A stretch of DNA of 64,000 nt from positions 124,001-188,000 of the forward strand of contig JABWCE010000001.1 of the NCBI GenBank assembly GCA_013359235.1. Direction: 5' to 3'. A model generated the notes under the pieces. It made no database searches, was not told the DNA's origin, and was given only the letters and a program-made list of their open reading frames with translations. The DNA is from Bacteroidota bacterium (GTDB taxonomy: Bacteria > Bacteroidota > Bacteroidia > NS11-12g > UBA9320). The translations under genes were made by a program, and so were the position numbers. Shown in pieces: positions 36,099-45,878 of this stretch. Position 1 is the first letter of the stretch. Each line of letters starts with the position of its first letter.

Positions 36099-38207
36099 TT
36101 ACGGTAAAACTGTTATTTTTTTAATTATTGTTCTGTCTTGTGTTTTTAAATGTACAAAGTAAATACCTGCCGAAATATGTTTCAATACAATTAATGAATT
36201 ATTATTTTCATTAATGATTTGGGTATCAACAAGCGAAATATTTTGCCCTTCGATGTTATAAATTTTAAAATCTTCAAATTTTAAATTTTTGTTTTTTACA
36301 TAAATATTAAAATTTCCATTGCTCGGATTTGGAAATATTTTTAAAATTTCATCATTATTAAATGTTTCAACAGAACTTGGTTGCAATTCTACAATATTTA
36401 CATTATCAAGATAAATACTGTTTCCGCTTCGGCTACGCACTTCAAATTTTATCATCACATTTTTATATGTTTCATATTTTGTAAGGTCAAGTGTTATTTC
36501 GTTCCAATATTCTTTGGCTGAAGGTTGCCAACCAAGTTCAACAATTTTATCTACTCCAAGCCCATTGTTATTAATTAATGCTTTTAAAGGTTTCCAGGTT
36601 TGTCCGCAATCTGTAGTTAATGAAATTGTCAATACTTCGGTGCTGCTTTCATTTGCAGGACGATATGCAACTCTGAATTTTAATGCAGGGCTTCTTCCTT
36701 TAATTGCTGATAGGTCAAAATTATCAGAAATAAGATTATAAAGTGAATTAGTAGCTGAGCCTTCATCAATGTAAGCCATCATTGCGGCATTTCCTTCGTA
36801 TTTTACATTTGTAGTTCTTCGCCATCCGTATTCGCCGGTTTCCCATATTTTCCAAAAGCCATTAAGAATTTGGCTGTTTTCAAAGCCTTCGGCAATTGGT
36901 GATTTTAATGTTGACTCAGAAGGTAAAACTGTAATCATTTTTTCAACTACTTTTGTATTATCACCTGCTGAATTTGATACGGTTAATGATACTTTATAAG
37001 TTCCGGGTGTATTGTAAACAATTTGGGGTGCAATGGCTGATGATGTAGATGGAGTACCTCCTTCAAAAGTCCAAGAATATGTAGTAACAGTGGCATTATA
37101 CGAATAATCTTTAAATGTAATAGAGCCTCCCTGACATACCGTTACCAAATTGTTTGATGTATTAAAATCAGCAATTGGTTTGCATGTAGGATTTGTAAAA
37201 ATTCCGGTAGCATTATGTGCAGCAGTTGAAATAATTTGTGCCCTTAAATTAGAGTTGCCAAGCGAATTGTCAACAACAGCTTTTTGACCTTTTGTAAACA
37301 TGTTTTGACAAGAGCCAGTAGCATAATCCATAAAATTTTCAACCATATCAAGTTGGTCAGGAAAATCGTTTGTACATGTATTATTTGAAGTAGGACAGCC
37401 ATAGCTTGGTTCTTTCACCGGAGGGGTATCGCAAACATAATCGCCAGAATTATTACAATTTCCGCCGCATCCTCCCTGAAATGGGTGATAAAGTCCAAGC
37501 CAGTGACCAACTTCATGAACTAAAGTTCTACCTTTGTAATTGTTGCTTGAAGCAGTACCTATGCTTCCTACATAATCTGATAATATCACAATTCCGTCTT
37601 TTGTAGAGTTTGTAGAATTGGGCAAAGTGGCATAACCTAAAACTCTTCCACCACTTCCTGCATCCATTGCAATATTTTTTACAACCCAAATGTTAAGATA
37701 TTTTCTGTAATCCCATCTAATTAGGTTTTTTACTGCATCATCGCCCCCATCTGTAAGGTATGAAAATGTTCGGGTTATACCTTCGGTACAATTTCCGCTT
37801 GGATCTTTTCTGGCAAGTTTAAACTCAATATCCATATCGGCAGCTACGCTTTTAAAAATGCTTCTGGTATTTGATGTATCAGCATTCTGGCGTTGATAGG
37901 CTTCGTTTAAAATTCGCAACTGGTCTTCAATTTGTGCTTTTGTGATGTTTTCAGTTCCGTAAGTGTGTATTATATGAAAAACTACAGGAATTGTACGGGT
38001 TGTACCCTTTTTGAAAAATTTGTTTTCAGAATTTGATAAGTTTTGTAATTGATTGTTGTATTCGTTTACGCTTTTAATAAGTTCGGGGTTAGATTTTAAC
38101 ATCTCTGAAAGATAAAAATCAGACCCACAAATATTTTTTTGTGCAAACACACCTGCAAATAGCATAACAAATGCAGTAGTAGCTAATATTTTAATATATT
38201 TAAACAT
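36099..38207 (-). CDS. M43 (pappalysin-type) metalloprotease with PKD and T9SS sorting domain
   Basis: A 702-residue secreted protease. Signal peptide about 1-22 (ending GVFAQ). The M43 domain has HEVGHWLGLYH with ligands H231, H235 and H241 and catalytic E232, then the Met-turn region FMDYATGSC. A PKD domain lies at about 345-430 (YSWTFEGGTPS, TPGTYKVSLTVSN). A jelly-roll/MAM-like domain follows (NSIYLDNVNIVE). The C-terminus is a T9SS sorting domain (KIFPNPSNGNFNIYV, SAGIYFVHLKT). It is likely released to the surface. It is encoded 8 bp upstream of topA, so co-transcription is plausible though functionally unexpected. Confidence 0.92.
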   Translation of the reverse strand: MFKYIKILATTAFVMLFAGVFAQKNICGSDFYLSEMLKSNPELIKSVNEYNNQLQNLSNSENKFFKKGTTRTIPVVFHIIHTYGTENITKAQIEDQLRILNEAYQRQNADTSNTRSIFKSVAADMDIEFKLARKDPSGNCTEGITRTFSYLTDGGDDAVKNLIRWDYRKYLNIWVVKNIAMDAGSGGRVLGYATLPNSTNSTKDGIVILSDYVGSIGTASSNNYKGRTLVHEVGHWLGLYHPFQGGCGGNCNNSGDYVCDTPPVKEPSYGCPTSNNTCTNDFPDQLDMVENFMDYATGSCQNMFTKGQKAVVDNSLGNSNLRAQIISTAAHNATGIFTNPTCKPIADFNTSNNLVTVCQGGSITFKDYSYNATVTTYSWTFEGGTPSTSSAIAPQIVYNTPGTYKVSLTVSNSAGDNTKVVEKMITVLPSESTLKSPIAEGFENSQILNGFWKIWETGEYGWRRTTNVKYEGNAAMMAYIDEGSATNSLYNLISDNFDLSAIKGRSPALKFRVAYRPANESSTEVLTISLTTDCGQTWKPLKALINNNGLGVDKIVELGWQPSAKEYWNEITLDLTKYETYKNVMIKFEVRSRSGNSIYLDNVNIVELQPSSVETFNNDEILKIFPNPSNGNFNIYVKNKNLKFEDFKIYNIEGQNISLVDTQIINENNNSLIVLKHISAGIYFVHLKTQDRTIIKKITVLP

Positions 38208-38304
38208 TATTTTTTTATTAAGTATTTTTTACAAAAAGTGTGCAATATTAATTTTTTTAAATTTCTATTTATAAAGAATGTATTATTTATATTTTAAAAA
38301 CCAA

Positions 38305-39954
38305 CTACCCAATCAATTGTTTTGCACCCTCAAATATTGTATTGCTGTAGTTTTTGCCGCCAATCATTTCGGCTATTTTATCTATACGTTCTTCTTTAGT
38401 AAGTTTTTTAATATCAGTAATCGTTGTTCCATTTTGCTGTTCTTTGAAAACAAAAAAATGGTGATTGCCTGCGGCAGCAATTTGAGGTAAATGTGTAATA
38501 ACAATCAACTGCGAAAGTGTTGAAATTTCTTTCATCATTTCGGCAGTTTTAAGTGCTGTTTCGCCTGAAATTCCCGTATCTATCTCGTCAAAAATTATAG
38601 TAGGCATAATATTTTTTTGAGAAATAATTGTTTTTAAAACGAGCATCAATCTCGATATTTCGCCACCTGATGCTATATTTTGAATTGGATTATACATTTT
38701 TCCTTTTGACGCTGATAAAAGAAAATTTGTGTCATTTATTCCGAAATTGCCGAGTTCATTATTTTCATTTAAGTTTAAATCAATTTTAAGGCTTGCACCG
38801 TTCATTCCGAGGCTGTTTATCATTTTTGTAATAGTATTTTCGAGGTTGATTTTGCTTTTGTTTCTTTGCTCCGACATGGTTTCTGCCAATTTATGACATT
38901 GTTTTTCTAATTTTTCAATTTTTAATGTCAATTCGTACTTTTCATTGTCAATTGTATTATATTTTTCCAACTCGTCTGTTAATTTTTCTTTAACTTTTAT
39001 CAAATCGGTTTCTCTGTGCTTTTGCGATAAGTTGTGAAGCAAAACAAGCCTTTGGTTAATATTTTCAAGTCTTTCGGGGTCAATTGTTATTTGAGTTGAA
39101 AATCTATCAATATCCGAAGTTATATCTTTTAAATTGAAATAAACTGTTTCAATCCTTTCGGCAATCTCGCTAAATCTGCTATCGTTTTTCGAAATATTTT
39201 TTATCATATTTTTTACCGACGATAATTGTTCAAGTGTAGCAAATTCGGTATCAGACAATGTATTTCTAATTTCAGAAAGGGTTTTGAGATTTTCTTCGGC
39301 AAAACTCAAAGCTTTGTATTCTTCCTCAAGAATTTCGTTTTCGTTTTCTTTAAGTTTTGCACTTTCTAACTCTTCAAGCAAAAACATTTTAAAATTTCTC
39401 TCATCAATACTGCGTTTTTCTGTTTCAATAATTACTTCAAGTTGTTTTTTGCAGGTTTTAAATTCTTTGTATAATTTTGAATATTCATCTTGGATTTTTA
39501 ATGTTTCACTATAACTATCAATGGTTTTAAATTGAAATGATTTTTGAAACAAATCTAAATTTTGATGCTGCGAATGTATATCAATAAGAAATTTTCCCAA
39601 TTCTTTGAGATGATTTAATTGAGCGGGAGTATCGTTTATAAAAGCACGTGACCGCCCGTTTAGCGAAATTTCACGTCTTAAAATCAACTGTTCAGAAAAG
39701 TCAAAGCCATTTTCATCAAACCAAGTTAAAAGATTGTAGTTTTTAATATCAAAAACACCTTCAATTACACATTTTTCTTCATTTTCAACAATTGTAAAAT
39801 TATCGGTTCTATCTCCAAGCAATAACCCTAATGCACCAAGTATTATAGATTTACCAGCTCCTGTTTCGCCTGTAATTACATTAAAATTTGAACAGGGAGC
39901 AAATGCCAGATTTTTAATTAAAGCATAATTTTTTACTTTTAACTCAGATAACAT
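38305..39954 (-). CDS. recN: DNA repair protein RecN
   Basis: A 549-residue SMC-like ATPase for double-strand-break repair. The N-terminal Walker A is TGETGAGKSIILGAL near residue 30, after MLSELKVKNYALI. A long coiled coil occupies the middle (about 150-360). The C-terminal lobe has the signature IASGGEISRLMLVLK and Walker B PTIIFDEIDTGISG. Length is normal. A TACTTTTG element is 6 nt before the ATG. Confidence 0.97.
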   Translation of the reverse strand: MLSELKVKNYALIKNLAFAPCSNFNVITGETGAGKSIILGALGLLLGDRTDNFTIVENEEKCVIEGVFDIKNYNLLTWFDENGFDFSEQLILRREISLNGRSRAFINDTPAQLNHLKELGKFLIDIHSQHQNLDLFQKSFQFKTIDSYSETLKIQDEYSKLYKEFKTCKKQLEVIIETEKRSIDERNFKMFLLEELESAKLKENENEILEEEYKALSFAEENLKTLSEIRNTLSDTEFATLEQLSSVKNMIKNISKNDSRFSEIAERIETVYFNLKDITSDIDRFSTQITIDPERLENINQRLVLLHNLSQKHRETDLIKVKEKLTDELEKYNTIDNEKYELTLKIEKLEKQCHKLAETMSEQRNKSKINLENTITKMINSLGMNGASLKIDLNLNENNELGNFGINDTNFLLSASKGKMYNPIQNIASGGEISRLMLVLKTIISQKNIMPTIIFDEIDTGISGETALKTAEMMKEISTLSQLIVITHLPQIAAAGNHHFFVFKEQQNGTTITDIKKLTKEERIDKIAEMIGGKNYSNTIFEGAKQLIG

Positions 39955-39960
39955 TTAATG

Positions 39961-39968
39961 CAAAAGTA
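39961..39968 (-). promoter_or_regulatory. putative -7 promoter element of recN
   Basis: The minus strand reads TACTTTTG, ending 6 nt before the recN ATG, so the transcript would have almost no leader. No TTG at standard spacing was seen. Confidence 0.45.
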
Positions 39969-39983
39969 TCACTTTAGCCGATA

Positions 39984-40490
39984 TTATGGAGAAACCGTAT
40001 CTTTTTTAATTACTTTTACTGTATCGTACTTTGTCCAGTCAATTTTCCCCATAAATTTTTTTTCGAGTTGTGTCCATTTTGATGGCTCTTTCCAATGCCC
40101 ACGTGCATAAGCATAACGAGCTTTTTTCCAACTTCCGTAATAATCATACAAATGTTTTATATAAAAGATACCGACAATAAGATAGTTTTCGCGGGTTTTT
40201 CCACCTTTCAAACCAAGTTTTTTATACCAGTGTTTAAATGTATTATCTACTATTTGTAAATCTCCATGTGCAGTTCCTCCGCTAAAATCGCGAATAAACC
40301 GCCAGCCGGTTTCGTTGTTTCCAATATCGCGTATTAATCCTTCGGGCACTCCTGCCTCACGGCAAACGCTATCGCTGAATGAAAGAATTTGTTCTCTTGT
40401 TTTGGGTTTTGATTGTGCTGAGGTTATTTGAGATACAAACAAGAGTATTGTTATAGAATGTGTTATTTTGTAAAATTTTAACATATACAT
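39984..40490 (-). CDS. exported lytic transglycosylase-like (SLT) protein
   Basis: A 168-residue protein read from the ATG at 40490, which gives a proper signal peptide (MYMLKFYKITHSITILLF, ending TSAQS). A start at 40568 would add 26 hydrophobic residues and is disfavoured. The lysozyme-fold domain has the catalytic glutamate in GNNETGW and GDLQIVDNTFKHW, equivalent to the GLMQI motif. YAYARGHW comes near the end. It probably cleaves peptidoglycan glycan strands. Confidence 0.8.
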   Translation of the reverse strand: MYMLKFYKITHSITILLFVSQITSAQSKPKTREQILSFSDSVCREAGVPEGLIRDIGNNETGWRFIRDFSGGTAHGDLQIVDNTFKHWYKKLGLKGGKTRENYLIVGIFYIKHLYDYYGSWKKARYAYARGHWKEPSKWTQLEKKFMGKIDWTKYDTVKVIKKDTVSP

Positions 40491-40612
40491 TTTGTTTTGA
40501 TAGTCAAAGATAATAAAGAGAATTATTATATTAATATATAAGTTTTGAACAACTGTTAATATGTCCAATAAAATTGAAAATCAAAGTTTTTGTTTAAAAA
40601 CTAAAATAAATG

Positions 40613-40645
40613 TTGCATTTTAATTTATAAAGATGTATAAATTTG
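40613..40645 (+). promoter_or_regulatory. putative promoter of the surface-protein pair
   Basis: TTG at 40613-40615, 22 nt, TAAATTTG at 40638-40645, 21 nt upstream of the ATG at 40667. Good match to the Bacteroidota consensus. Confidence 0.6.
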
Positions 40646-40666
40646 TAATTGCTAATTTAATTTATT

Positions 40667-42469
40667 ATGACAAAGAGATTATCTATTCTATTCTTATTAG
40701 GTTTGTTTTGTTTAACAAACAGTTCGGTTTATTCACAGGTTAAAATCGGTGACAATCCTTCAACAATCAATTCTAATTCAATTTTAGAACTTGAAAGTTC
40801 TTCAAAAGGATTTTTAATCCCCAGAGTTACATTAAACAATGTAAATGTTGTAGCCCCATTAACAGACCCTGTACCTGTTGGTATGATGGTTTATAATGAC
40901 AGCGGAAGCGTTTCGCAAGGGTTTTATTTTTGGGATGGTACTCGTTGGGTAAAGTTTACTCATGAAGCATCAAACCCTACAACAAAAACCACAAGTGCCA
41001 CACTCACAAAAAATCAAACATTTGTGCTTGTAAATCCTGCTACAACAAGTGCCACAATTACACTGCCCGAAATCACTGCTATTGACAACGGTCTTGAAAT
41101 TACGGTAAAAAATGTAGGTTCTTATGATGATTTGGTAATTGTAGATGGTTATGGCTCTGCAACTATTGATGGTGCAGATAAATATTATGAAACACGTTGG
41201 GTTGGTATAACATTTATAGCAAGTAGCGGTAACTGGATTACAAAAAATAAAGAGAATTCTTCTGATAATATAATGGATGTTCATTCTCAAAGTAGTTGGA
41301 CATCAATTGAAGAAGCTTTAGCTTTTCTTGAAGAACACATGGAAAGCCCCATGATTATTAGGCTTGGAGATTTAGATTATGAAATTTCATCAACAATTGT
41401 TATTGATTTGCCTTATGCACTTACAATTCAAGGTTCTTCGTATGGTAATTCTTCAATATTTCCCGATACAACAGCATTAGCAGGTAAACCTATGTTCAGA
41501 TGTAAATCTGATTGTTACTTTAAAATGATAGATTTTAATAACAATGGTGCTGTAACTTATGGCGATGGCTCAGGTGAGGATGCTATACGATTTCTCGGTT
41601 CAGGAACTTATAATGAAATAAAAGATTGCACTTTTGATGGATTTTATAATACAATTACAGACTCAACAAACGCTGAACTTTGGGTGTTTGAAACCGATAT
41701 TGAAAACTCTGCAAACAATGGCATTTTATTACACAGCGACTCTGCAGGTGCTGTTTTAAAAGTTGCTGAAACTGATTTTATAAGTTGCAAAAGAGGTGTG
41801 AATTTAGATAAAGGGTCTTCTGCTACTATACAGTTAGCATCAGGGGGATATTATAATGGAGAATCTACTGATTCAGCTATTGTTTATCATCCATATACTT
41901 TTACAGATTTTACAAGTATTTCAATCACTGGTAATTCATGGAATAATACTGGTGCATATATTTCAGGTTTTGATTTTACACGTAGTGATGGCAGAGATGC
42001 AAATGCAATACTCGAAAGTAATGCCGGTATGGCTGATAAAAAACCATCATGTTATATTAATTTGTTGAATGGCAGTTCAAATACAACTATAACAACAGCA
42101 AATGTATGGTACAAAGCTAATTTTACAAATACTTCTTCAAATACATGTAAATTTACAATTGCAAATAATAAAATTACCTTTCAGCCATCATACGTTAGAG
42201 ACGCAATGGTTGTAATTACAGGTAATTTATCAATTAATTATAGCAGTCAAACCGTATCACTGGGATTAGTAAAAAACGGTTCATCAGGTACAAGATATGG
42301 TGAAACCACACTTAGAACAAGTACAGCAGGTACAGCTTCACAATTCTCAACAACTATTTACTTATCAAATATTTCAAAAGATGATTATTTTGAAATATAT
42401 CTAAGTAATACATCTGGTGGGCGTATAGTAACAATGCTCGACCTTAACTGGCAAGTTATCACTTATTAA
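40667..42469 (+). CDS. large surface protein with beta-helix and fibre-like C-terminus
   Basis: A 600-residue exported protein. Signal peptide MTKRLSILFLLGLFCLTNSS is followed by a segment common to Bacteroidota surface proteins (NSILELESSSKGFLIPRVTL, GFYFWDGTRWVKF). The middle (about 205-450) has short strand repeats like a right-handed parallel beta-helix (EIKDCTFDGF, LKVAETDFISCKRG). The last 130 residues, rich in Ser/Thr/Asn, resemble the globular heads of tail-fibre or C1q-like trimers. No T9SS sorting domain was recognised. Adhesion is a guess. The next gene is 18 bp downstream. Confidence 0.6.
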   Translation: MTKRLSILFLLGLFCLTNSSVYSQVKIGDNPSTINSNSILELESSSKGFLIPRVTLNNVNVVAPLTDPVPVGMMVYNDSGSVSQGFYFWDGTRWVKFTHEASNPTTKTTSATLTKNQTFVLVNPATTSATITLPEITAIDNGLEITVKNVGSYDDLVIVDGYGSATIDGADKYYETRWVGITFIASSGNWITKNKENSSDNIMDVHSQSSWTSIEEALAFLEEHMESPMIIRLGDLDYEISSTIVIDLPYALTIQGSSYGNSSIFPDTTALAGKPMFRCKSDCYFKMIDFNNNGAVTYGDGSGEDAIRFLGSGTYNEIKDCTFDGFYNTITDSTNAELWVFETDIENSANNGILLHSDSAGAVLKVAETDFISCKRGVNLDKGSSATIQLASGGYYNGESTDSAIVYHPYTFTDFTSISITGNSWNNTGAYISGFDFTRSDGRDANAILESNAGMADKKPSCYINLLNGSSNTTITTANVWYKANFTNTSSNTCKFTIANNKITFQPSYVRDAMVVITGNLSINYSSQTVSLGLVKNGSSGTRYGETTLRTSTAGTASQFSTTIYLSNISKDDYFEIYLSNTSGGRIVTMLDLNWQVITY

Positions 42470-42487
42470 TAATTAAAATTTAATATT

Positions 42488-43867
42488 ATGAAAAGGATAA
42501 TAATAACATTAATATTTTATACATTAAGTATTAATATTAATGCCCAAAACAATATTGTAAATAGTGGAAATATGCAGGTACATACGGGGGCAAATATTGT
42601 TTTCTTTGGTAGTTTTACCAATAATGGAACATATACCCAATCGGCAGGAACTTTTACTTTTGACGGAACCGAAGCTCAATCACTTGTAAGCAATGGCTCA
42701 ACAACGTTTTATAATTTGGTGATTGATAATTCGAGCAATACCGGAGTTACTTTTAGCGGGGGCAATGTAATTGTCACCAATAATCTTACCCTTACTGACG
42801 GATTTGTTTATACCTCAGCTTCAAATTTGATAGTGCTGAACGATAATGCAACAGTAACGGGCGGTTCGAGCAGCAGCTATGTAATTGGTCCTTTCAAAAA
42901 AATAGGAAATGAATCATTTACATTTCACGTAGGCAAAACCGGATATTATATGCCAATATCTATTTCGGCTCCGGGTAATTCGAGTGATGCCTTTACAGCC
43001 GAATATTATAGGGCAAACCCCAAAACGGCTTATGGAAGCACAAAAGATGGCAGTTTGAACAAAGTAACAGACAATGAATATTGGGATCTTGCAAGAAACT
43101 CTGGAAGTTCAAACGTGACGGTAACTTTAGGATGGTCTGGCAATACCAGCAATATAGGAAATTTGAGTGATTTAAGAGTTACACAATGGAACGGTTCACA
43201 ATGGGATAATCTTGGCAATGCAAGCACTACAGGCTCAACTTCGTCAGGTACAGTTACTGCATCAAGCAATGCAACATATTATAATGCTTTTGCATTTGGA
43301 ACAATTTCAGAATTAAATCCTTTGCCTGTTACTCTTATGAGTTTTACAGCGGTATTAAATAATGGCATTGTTGATTTAGATTGGGTAACTGCCACCGAAG
43401 TAAACAATGATTATTTTACTGTTGAAAAGACAATAAACGGTAAAGATTTTGAATTTGTCGCCAATGTTAAAGGTGCAGGAAACAGCAGTCAAAAGTTAAA
43501 ATATCATACTGTTGATATAAAACCATATAATGGCATTTCGTATTACAGATTAAAACAAACAAACTTTGACCAAAGTTTTACTTATTCAAATTTAGTACCT
43601 GTAAATTTAACGGCAAATAAAACAATCGCGGTTTATCCAAATCCATCATTAGATGGAAAAATAACCCTTGCTTTAAACAATATAAAAGAACCTTTCAGCT
43701 ATGTCCAGATTTGCGATATTAACGGAAAATTAGTTTATTCAGATAATTTAAAAACTTCAACTGATATAAATTATTCTTTTGATTTATCAAACTTAGGCAA
43801 AGGTCTTTATTTATTAAAAATCACAAATACTTCCGGAACAGAAACCCGCAAGTTCAATATTCAATAG
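42488..43867 (+). CDS. T9SS-exported surface protein with repeated beta domains
   Basis: A 459-residue protein. Signal peptide about 1-19 (ending NINAQ). The N-terminal half contains short beta repeats (GSFTNNGTYTQSAGTFTFDG, then FYNLVIDNSSNTGVTFSGG and NNLTL). The central LPVTLMSFTAVLNNGIVDL begins a fibronectin-like domain common before the sorting signal. The C-terminus is a T9SS type A domain (VYPNPSLDGKITLALNN, GKGLYLLKIT). It is probably displayed on the surface with its upstream neighbour. Confidence 0.75.
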   Translation: MKRIIITLIFYTLSININAQNNIVNSGNMQVHTGANIVFFGSFTNNGTYTQSAGTFTFDGTEAQSLVSNGSTTFYNLVIDNSSNTGVTFSGGNVIVTNNLTLTDGFVYTSASNLIVLNDNATVTGGSSSSYVIGPFKKIGNESFTFHVGKTGYYMPISISAPGNSSDAFTAEYYRANPKTAYGSTKDGSLNKVTDNEYWDLARNSGSSNVTVTLGWSGNTSNIGNLSDLRVTQWNGSQWDNLGNASTTGSTSSGTVTASSNATYYNAFAFGTISELNPLPVTLMSFTAVLNNGIVDLDWVTATEVNNDYFTVEKTINGKDFEFVANVKGAGNSSQKLKYHTVDIKPYNGISYYRLKQTNFDQSFTYSNLVPVNLTANKTIAVYPNPSLDGKITLALNNIKEPFSYVQICDINGKLVYSDNLKTSTDINYSFDLSNLGKGLYLLKITNTSGTETRKFNIQ

Positions 43868-43882
43868 TTTTTATAATAAGAC

Positions 43883-43918
43883 AATACTATCAACATTCAG
43901 GCGAATGTTGATAGTATT
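43883..43918 (+). terminator. strong hairpin terminator
   Basis: A perfect 16-bp inverted repeat (AATACTATCAACATTC and its complement) with a 4-nt loop AGGC, followed by a short T-rich run. It sits 15 bp after the T9SS protein stop codon. Confidence 0.85.
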
Positions 43919-43977
43919 TGTTTTGAGAACCATATAATATGATTTTAGTTTGAAAAATATAGTCAACTCAAAACAAA

Positions 43978-44769
43978 ATGGCTAAAGTAAAGGTAATTGC
44001 ATACCAAATTTCTGAAACAATTGATGTTTTAAAATTTAAAGAATCAAAACCAGCCGAGCTTATATATTTTGATTCGTCAAGAGAAAGCGAACTTTTCTAT
44101 CAAATATATAAAGAACAATACATTTCCGTATTCAAATACGGTATAGTATGTTTTTTTAATATAAAACCTGACCAGATTGAACGATTCATCAAATTAGCTT
44201 ATCCTTATACTTACAACCGTCTTGAGTGGGAGATGATAAAAGAATTTGACGTTGAAACCTATTCGCATGGTATAAATTTCGGTTTTAACAAACTTGACAT
44301 CGGTTTTCCTCAAAGTGATATTATAAAATTGATAATACTCAATGTTTCGCAGTCATTAACCTTAGAATATTACACTCTACAAACCAAAATACTTTTTAAT
44401 GATGTAAACAAACATTCGCTTTCATTAGAACAACACCAGAAACTTTCAGTATCAAACCGCGAGCTAAAAAGAATAATAGGAAAAGTATTAAGTATAAAAA
44501 ACCGTCTTGTTACAAACCTATACATTCTTGAAGCATCGCCCGGAACTTATAAAAATGAAACTTTAAAAAAGATAGATTTAGGATTGAAAGACAACCTCGA
44601 AATGTATAAAAGAAGCGAAACTCTTCATGAAGAACTTAAAATTATCAGAGAACAGTTAGAACTATTTAATGATATTGTTGACCACGCTTTTGATGTAAAG
44701 TTAGAAATGATTATTATAGGACTTATTGTTTTTGAAATAATAAATACACTTATTGAATATATAATCTAA
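43978..44769 (+). CDS. RMD1/YagE-family (DUF155) protein
   Basis: A 263-residue protein of the DUF155 family, known from the yeast mitochondrial protein Rmd1 and bacterial YagE-like proteins. The N-terminal domain has FKYGIVCFFNIKPDQIERF. The C-terminal half has long helices with KRIIGKVLSIKNRLVTNLY and a single terminal membrane helix (about 240-261, MIIIGLIVFEIINTLIEYI). The molecular role is unknown. It converges on trxB with only 5 bp between stop codons. Confidence 0.75.
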   Translation: MAKVKVIAYQISETIDVLKFKESKPAELIYFDSSRESELFYQIYKEQYISVFKYGIVCFFNIKPDQIERFIKLAYPYTYNRLEWEMIKEFDVETYSHGINFGFNKLDIGFPQSDIIKLIILNVSQSLTLEYYTLQTKILFNDVNKHSLSLEQHQKLSVSNRELKRIIGKVLSIKNRLVTNLYILEASPGTYKNETLKKIDLGLKDNLEMYKRSETLHEELKIIREQLELFNDIVDHAFDVKLEMIIIGLIVFEIINTLIEYII

Positions 44770-44774
44770 AAAAA

Positions 44775-45704
44775 CTAATGTTGAGATGCTAAATATCTTT
44801 CAGCATCAAGTGCAGCCATACAACCAGAGCCTGCCGCCGTTACAGCTTGCCTGTAATTTTTATCCTGAACATCGCCACAAGCAAAAACCCCTTCAATATT
44901 TGTTTTAGTGCTACCGGGTATAGTTTTTATATATCCCTGCTCATCTAATTCTATAAAACCTTTAAAAATTTCAGTATTAGGATTATGCCCTATTGCAACA
45001 AAAAAACCTGAAACTGATAATGTTTTTAATTCATTTGTAATATTATTTTTCACTCTTACTCCATCTACAACCTTGTCACCTAAAATCTCAACAGTTTCTG
45101 TATTGTATAAAATTTCTATATTTTTTGTATTTTCTACCCTGTGAATCATTGCTTTTGATGCACGCATTTTGTCTTTACGCACTAACATATACACTTTGTT
45201 GCAAATATTTGCCAGATAGCTCGCTTCTTCGGCAGCCGAATCACCGGCTCCTACTATTGCTACATCTTTTCCTCTGTAAAAAAATCCATCGCAAACAGCA
45301 CAAGCTGATACACCTGCCCCATTCAATCGCTTTTCTGAAGGTATTCCGAGCCATTTTGCTGAAGCACCGGTTGCAATTATTACAGTTTGAGCTTCAATTT
45401 CGTGATTGTCATCAATTATTACTTTAAAGGGTTTTTGCGAAAAATCTACCTTAGTTGCCAATCCATAACGAATATCGCTGCCAAGTCTTTCGGCTTGCTT
45501 TTTAAACATATCCATAAGTTCTGGTCCTTGAACACCATGAGGAAAACCGGGAAAATTTTCAACCTCAGTAGTAATGGTTAATTGCCCGCCTGGCTGCAAT
45601 CCTTCATAAATTACAGGTTTCATATCTGCTCTTGAGGCATAAATTGCGGCTGTGTATCCGGCAGGTCCCGAGCCAATAATTAAGCATTTTACTTTTTCTG
45701 TCAT
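44775..45704 (-). CDS. trxB: thioredoxin reductase
   Basis: A 309-residue FAD/NADPH flavoprotein that reduces thioredoxin. The FAD-binding motif is IIGSGPAGYTAAIYASRA at the N-terminus. The redox-active CAVC sits in SACAVCDGFFYRGKDVAIVGAGDSA-like sequence near residue 135, followed by the NADPH GxGxxA motif. The C-terminal FAD motif is GVFACGDVQDKNYRQAVTAAG. Standard length. Confidence 0.97.
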   Translation of the reverse strand: MTEKVKCLIIGSGPAGYTAAIYASRADMKPVIYEGLQPGGQLTITTEVENFPGFPHGVQGPELMDMFKKQAERLGSDIRYGLATKVDFSQKPFKVIIDDNHEIEAQTVIIATGASAKWLGIPSEKRLNGAGVSACAVCDGFFYRGKDVAIVGAGDSAAEEASYLANICNKVYMLVRKDKMRASKAMIHRVENTKNIEILYNTETVEILGDKVVDGVRVKNNITNELKTLSVSGFFVAIGHNPNTEIFKGFIELDEQGYIKTIPGSTKTNIEGVFACGDVQDKNYRQAVTAAGSGCMAALDAERYLASQH

Positions 45705-45712
45705 AATTGCTG

Positions 45713-45720
45713 CAAAAATA
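45713..45720 (-). promoter_or_regulatory. putative -7 promoter element of trxB
   Basis: The minus strand reads TATTTTTG, ending 8 nt before the trxB ATG; a near-leaderless transcript is implied. No -33 TTG at usual spacing. Confidence 0.45.
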
Positions 45721-45835
45721 ATTTTATTACTAAAATATTAATTTGTTTCTGTTAATTTTTGTTTTACAAAATCTAACTGATTTTTATCATTTAAAATTTT
45801 TATTTTCCTTATTCTTATTTAGAATAATTATAAAT

Positions 45836-45843
45836 TATATTTG
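45836..45843 (+). promoter_or_regulatory. putative -7 promoter element of the heme-uptake operon
   Basis: TATATTTG matches TAnnTTTG, 35 nt before the ATG at 45879. No clear -33 TTG and no obvious Fur-like palindrome were seen in the gap. Confidence 0.45.
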
Positions 45844-45878
45844 CAAGCAGTTTAAAACAATTAAAATAAAATAAAAAA

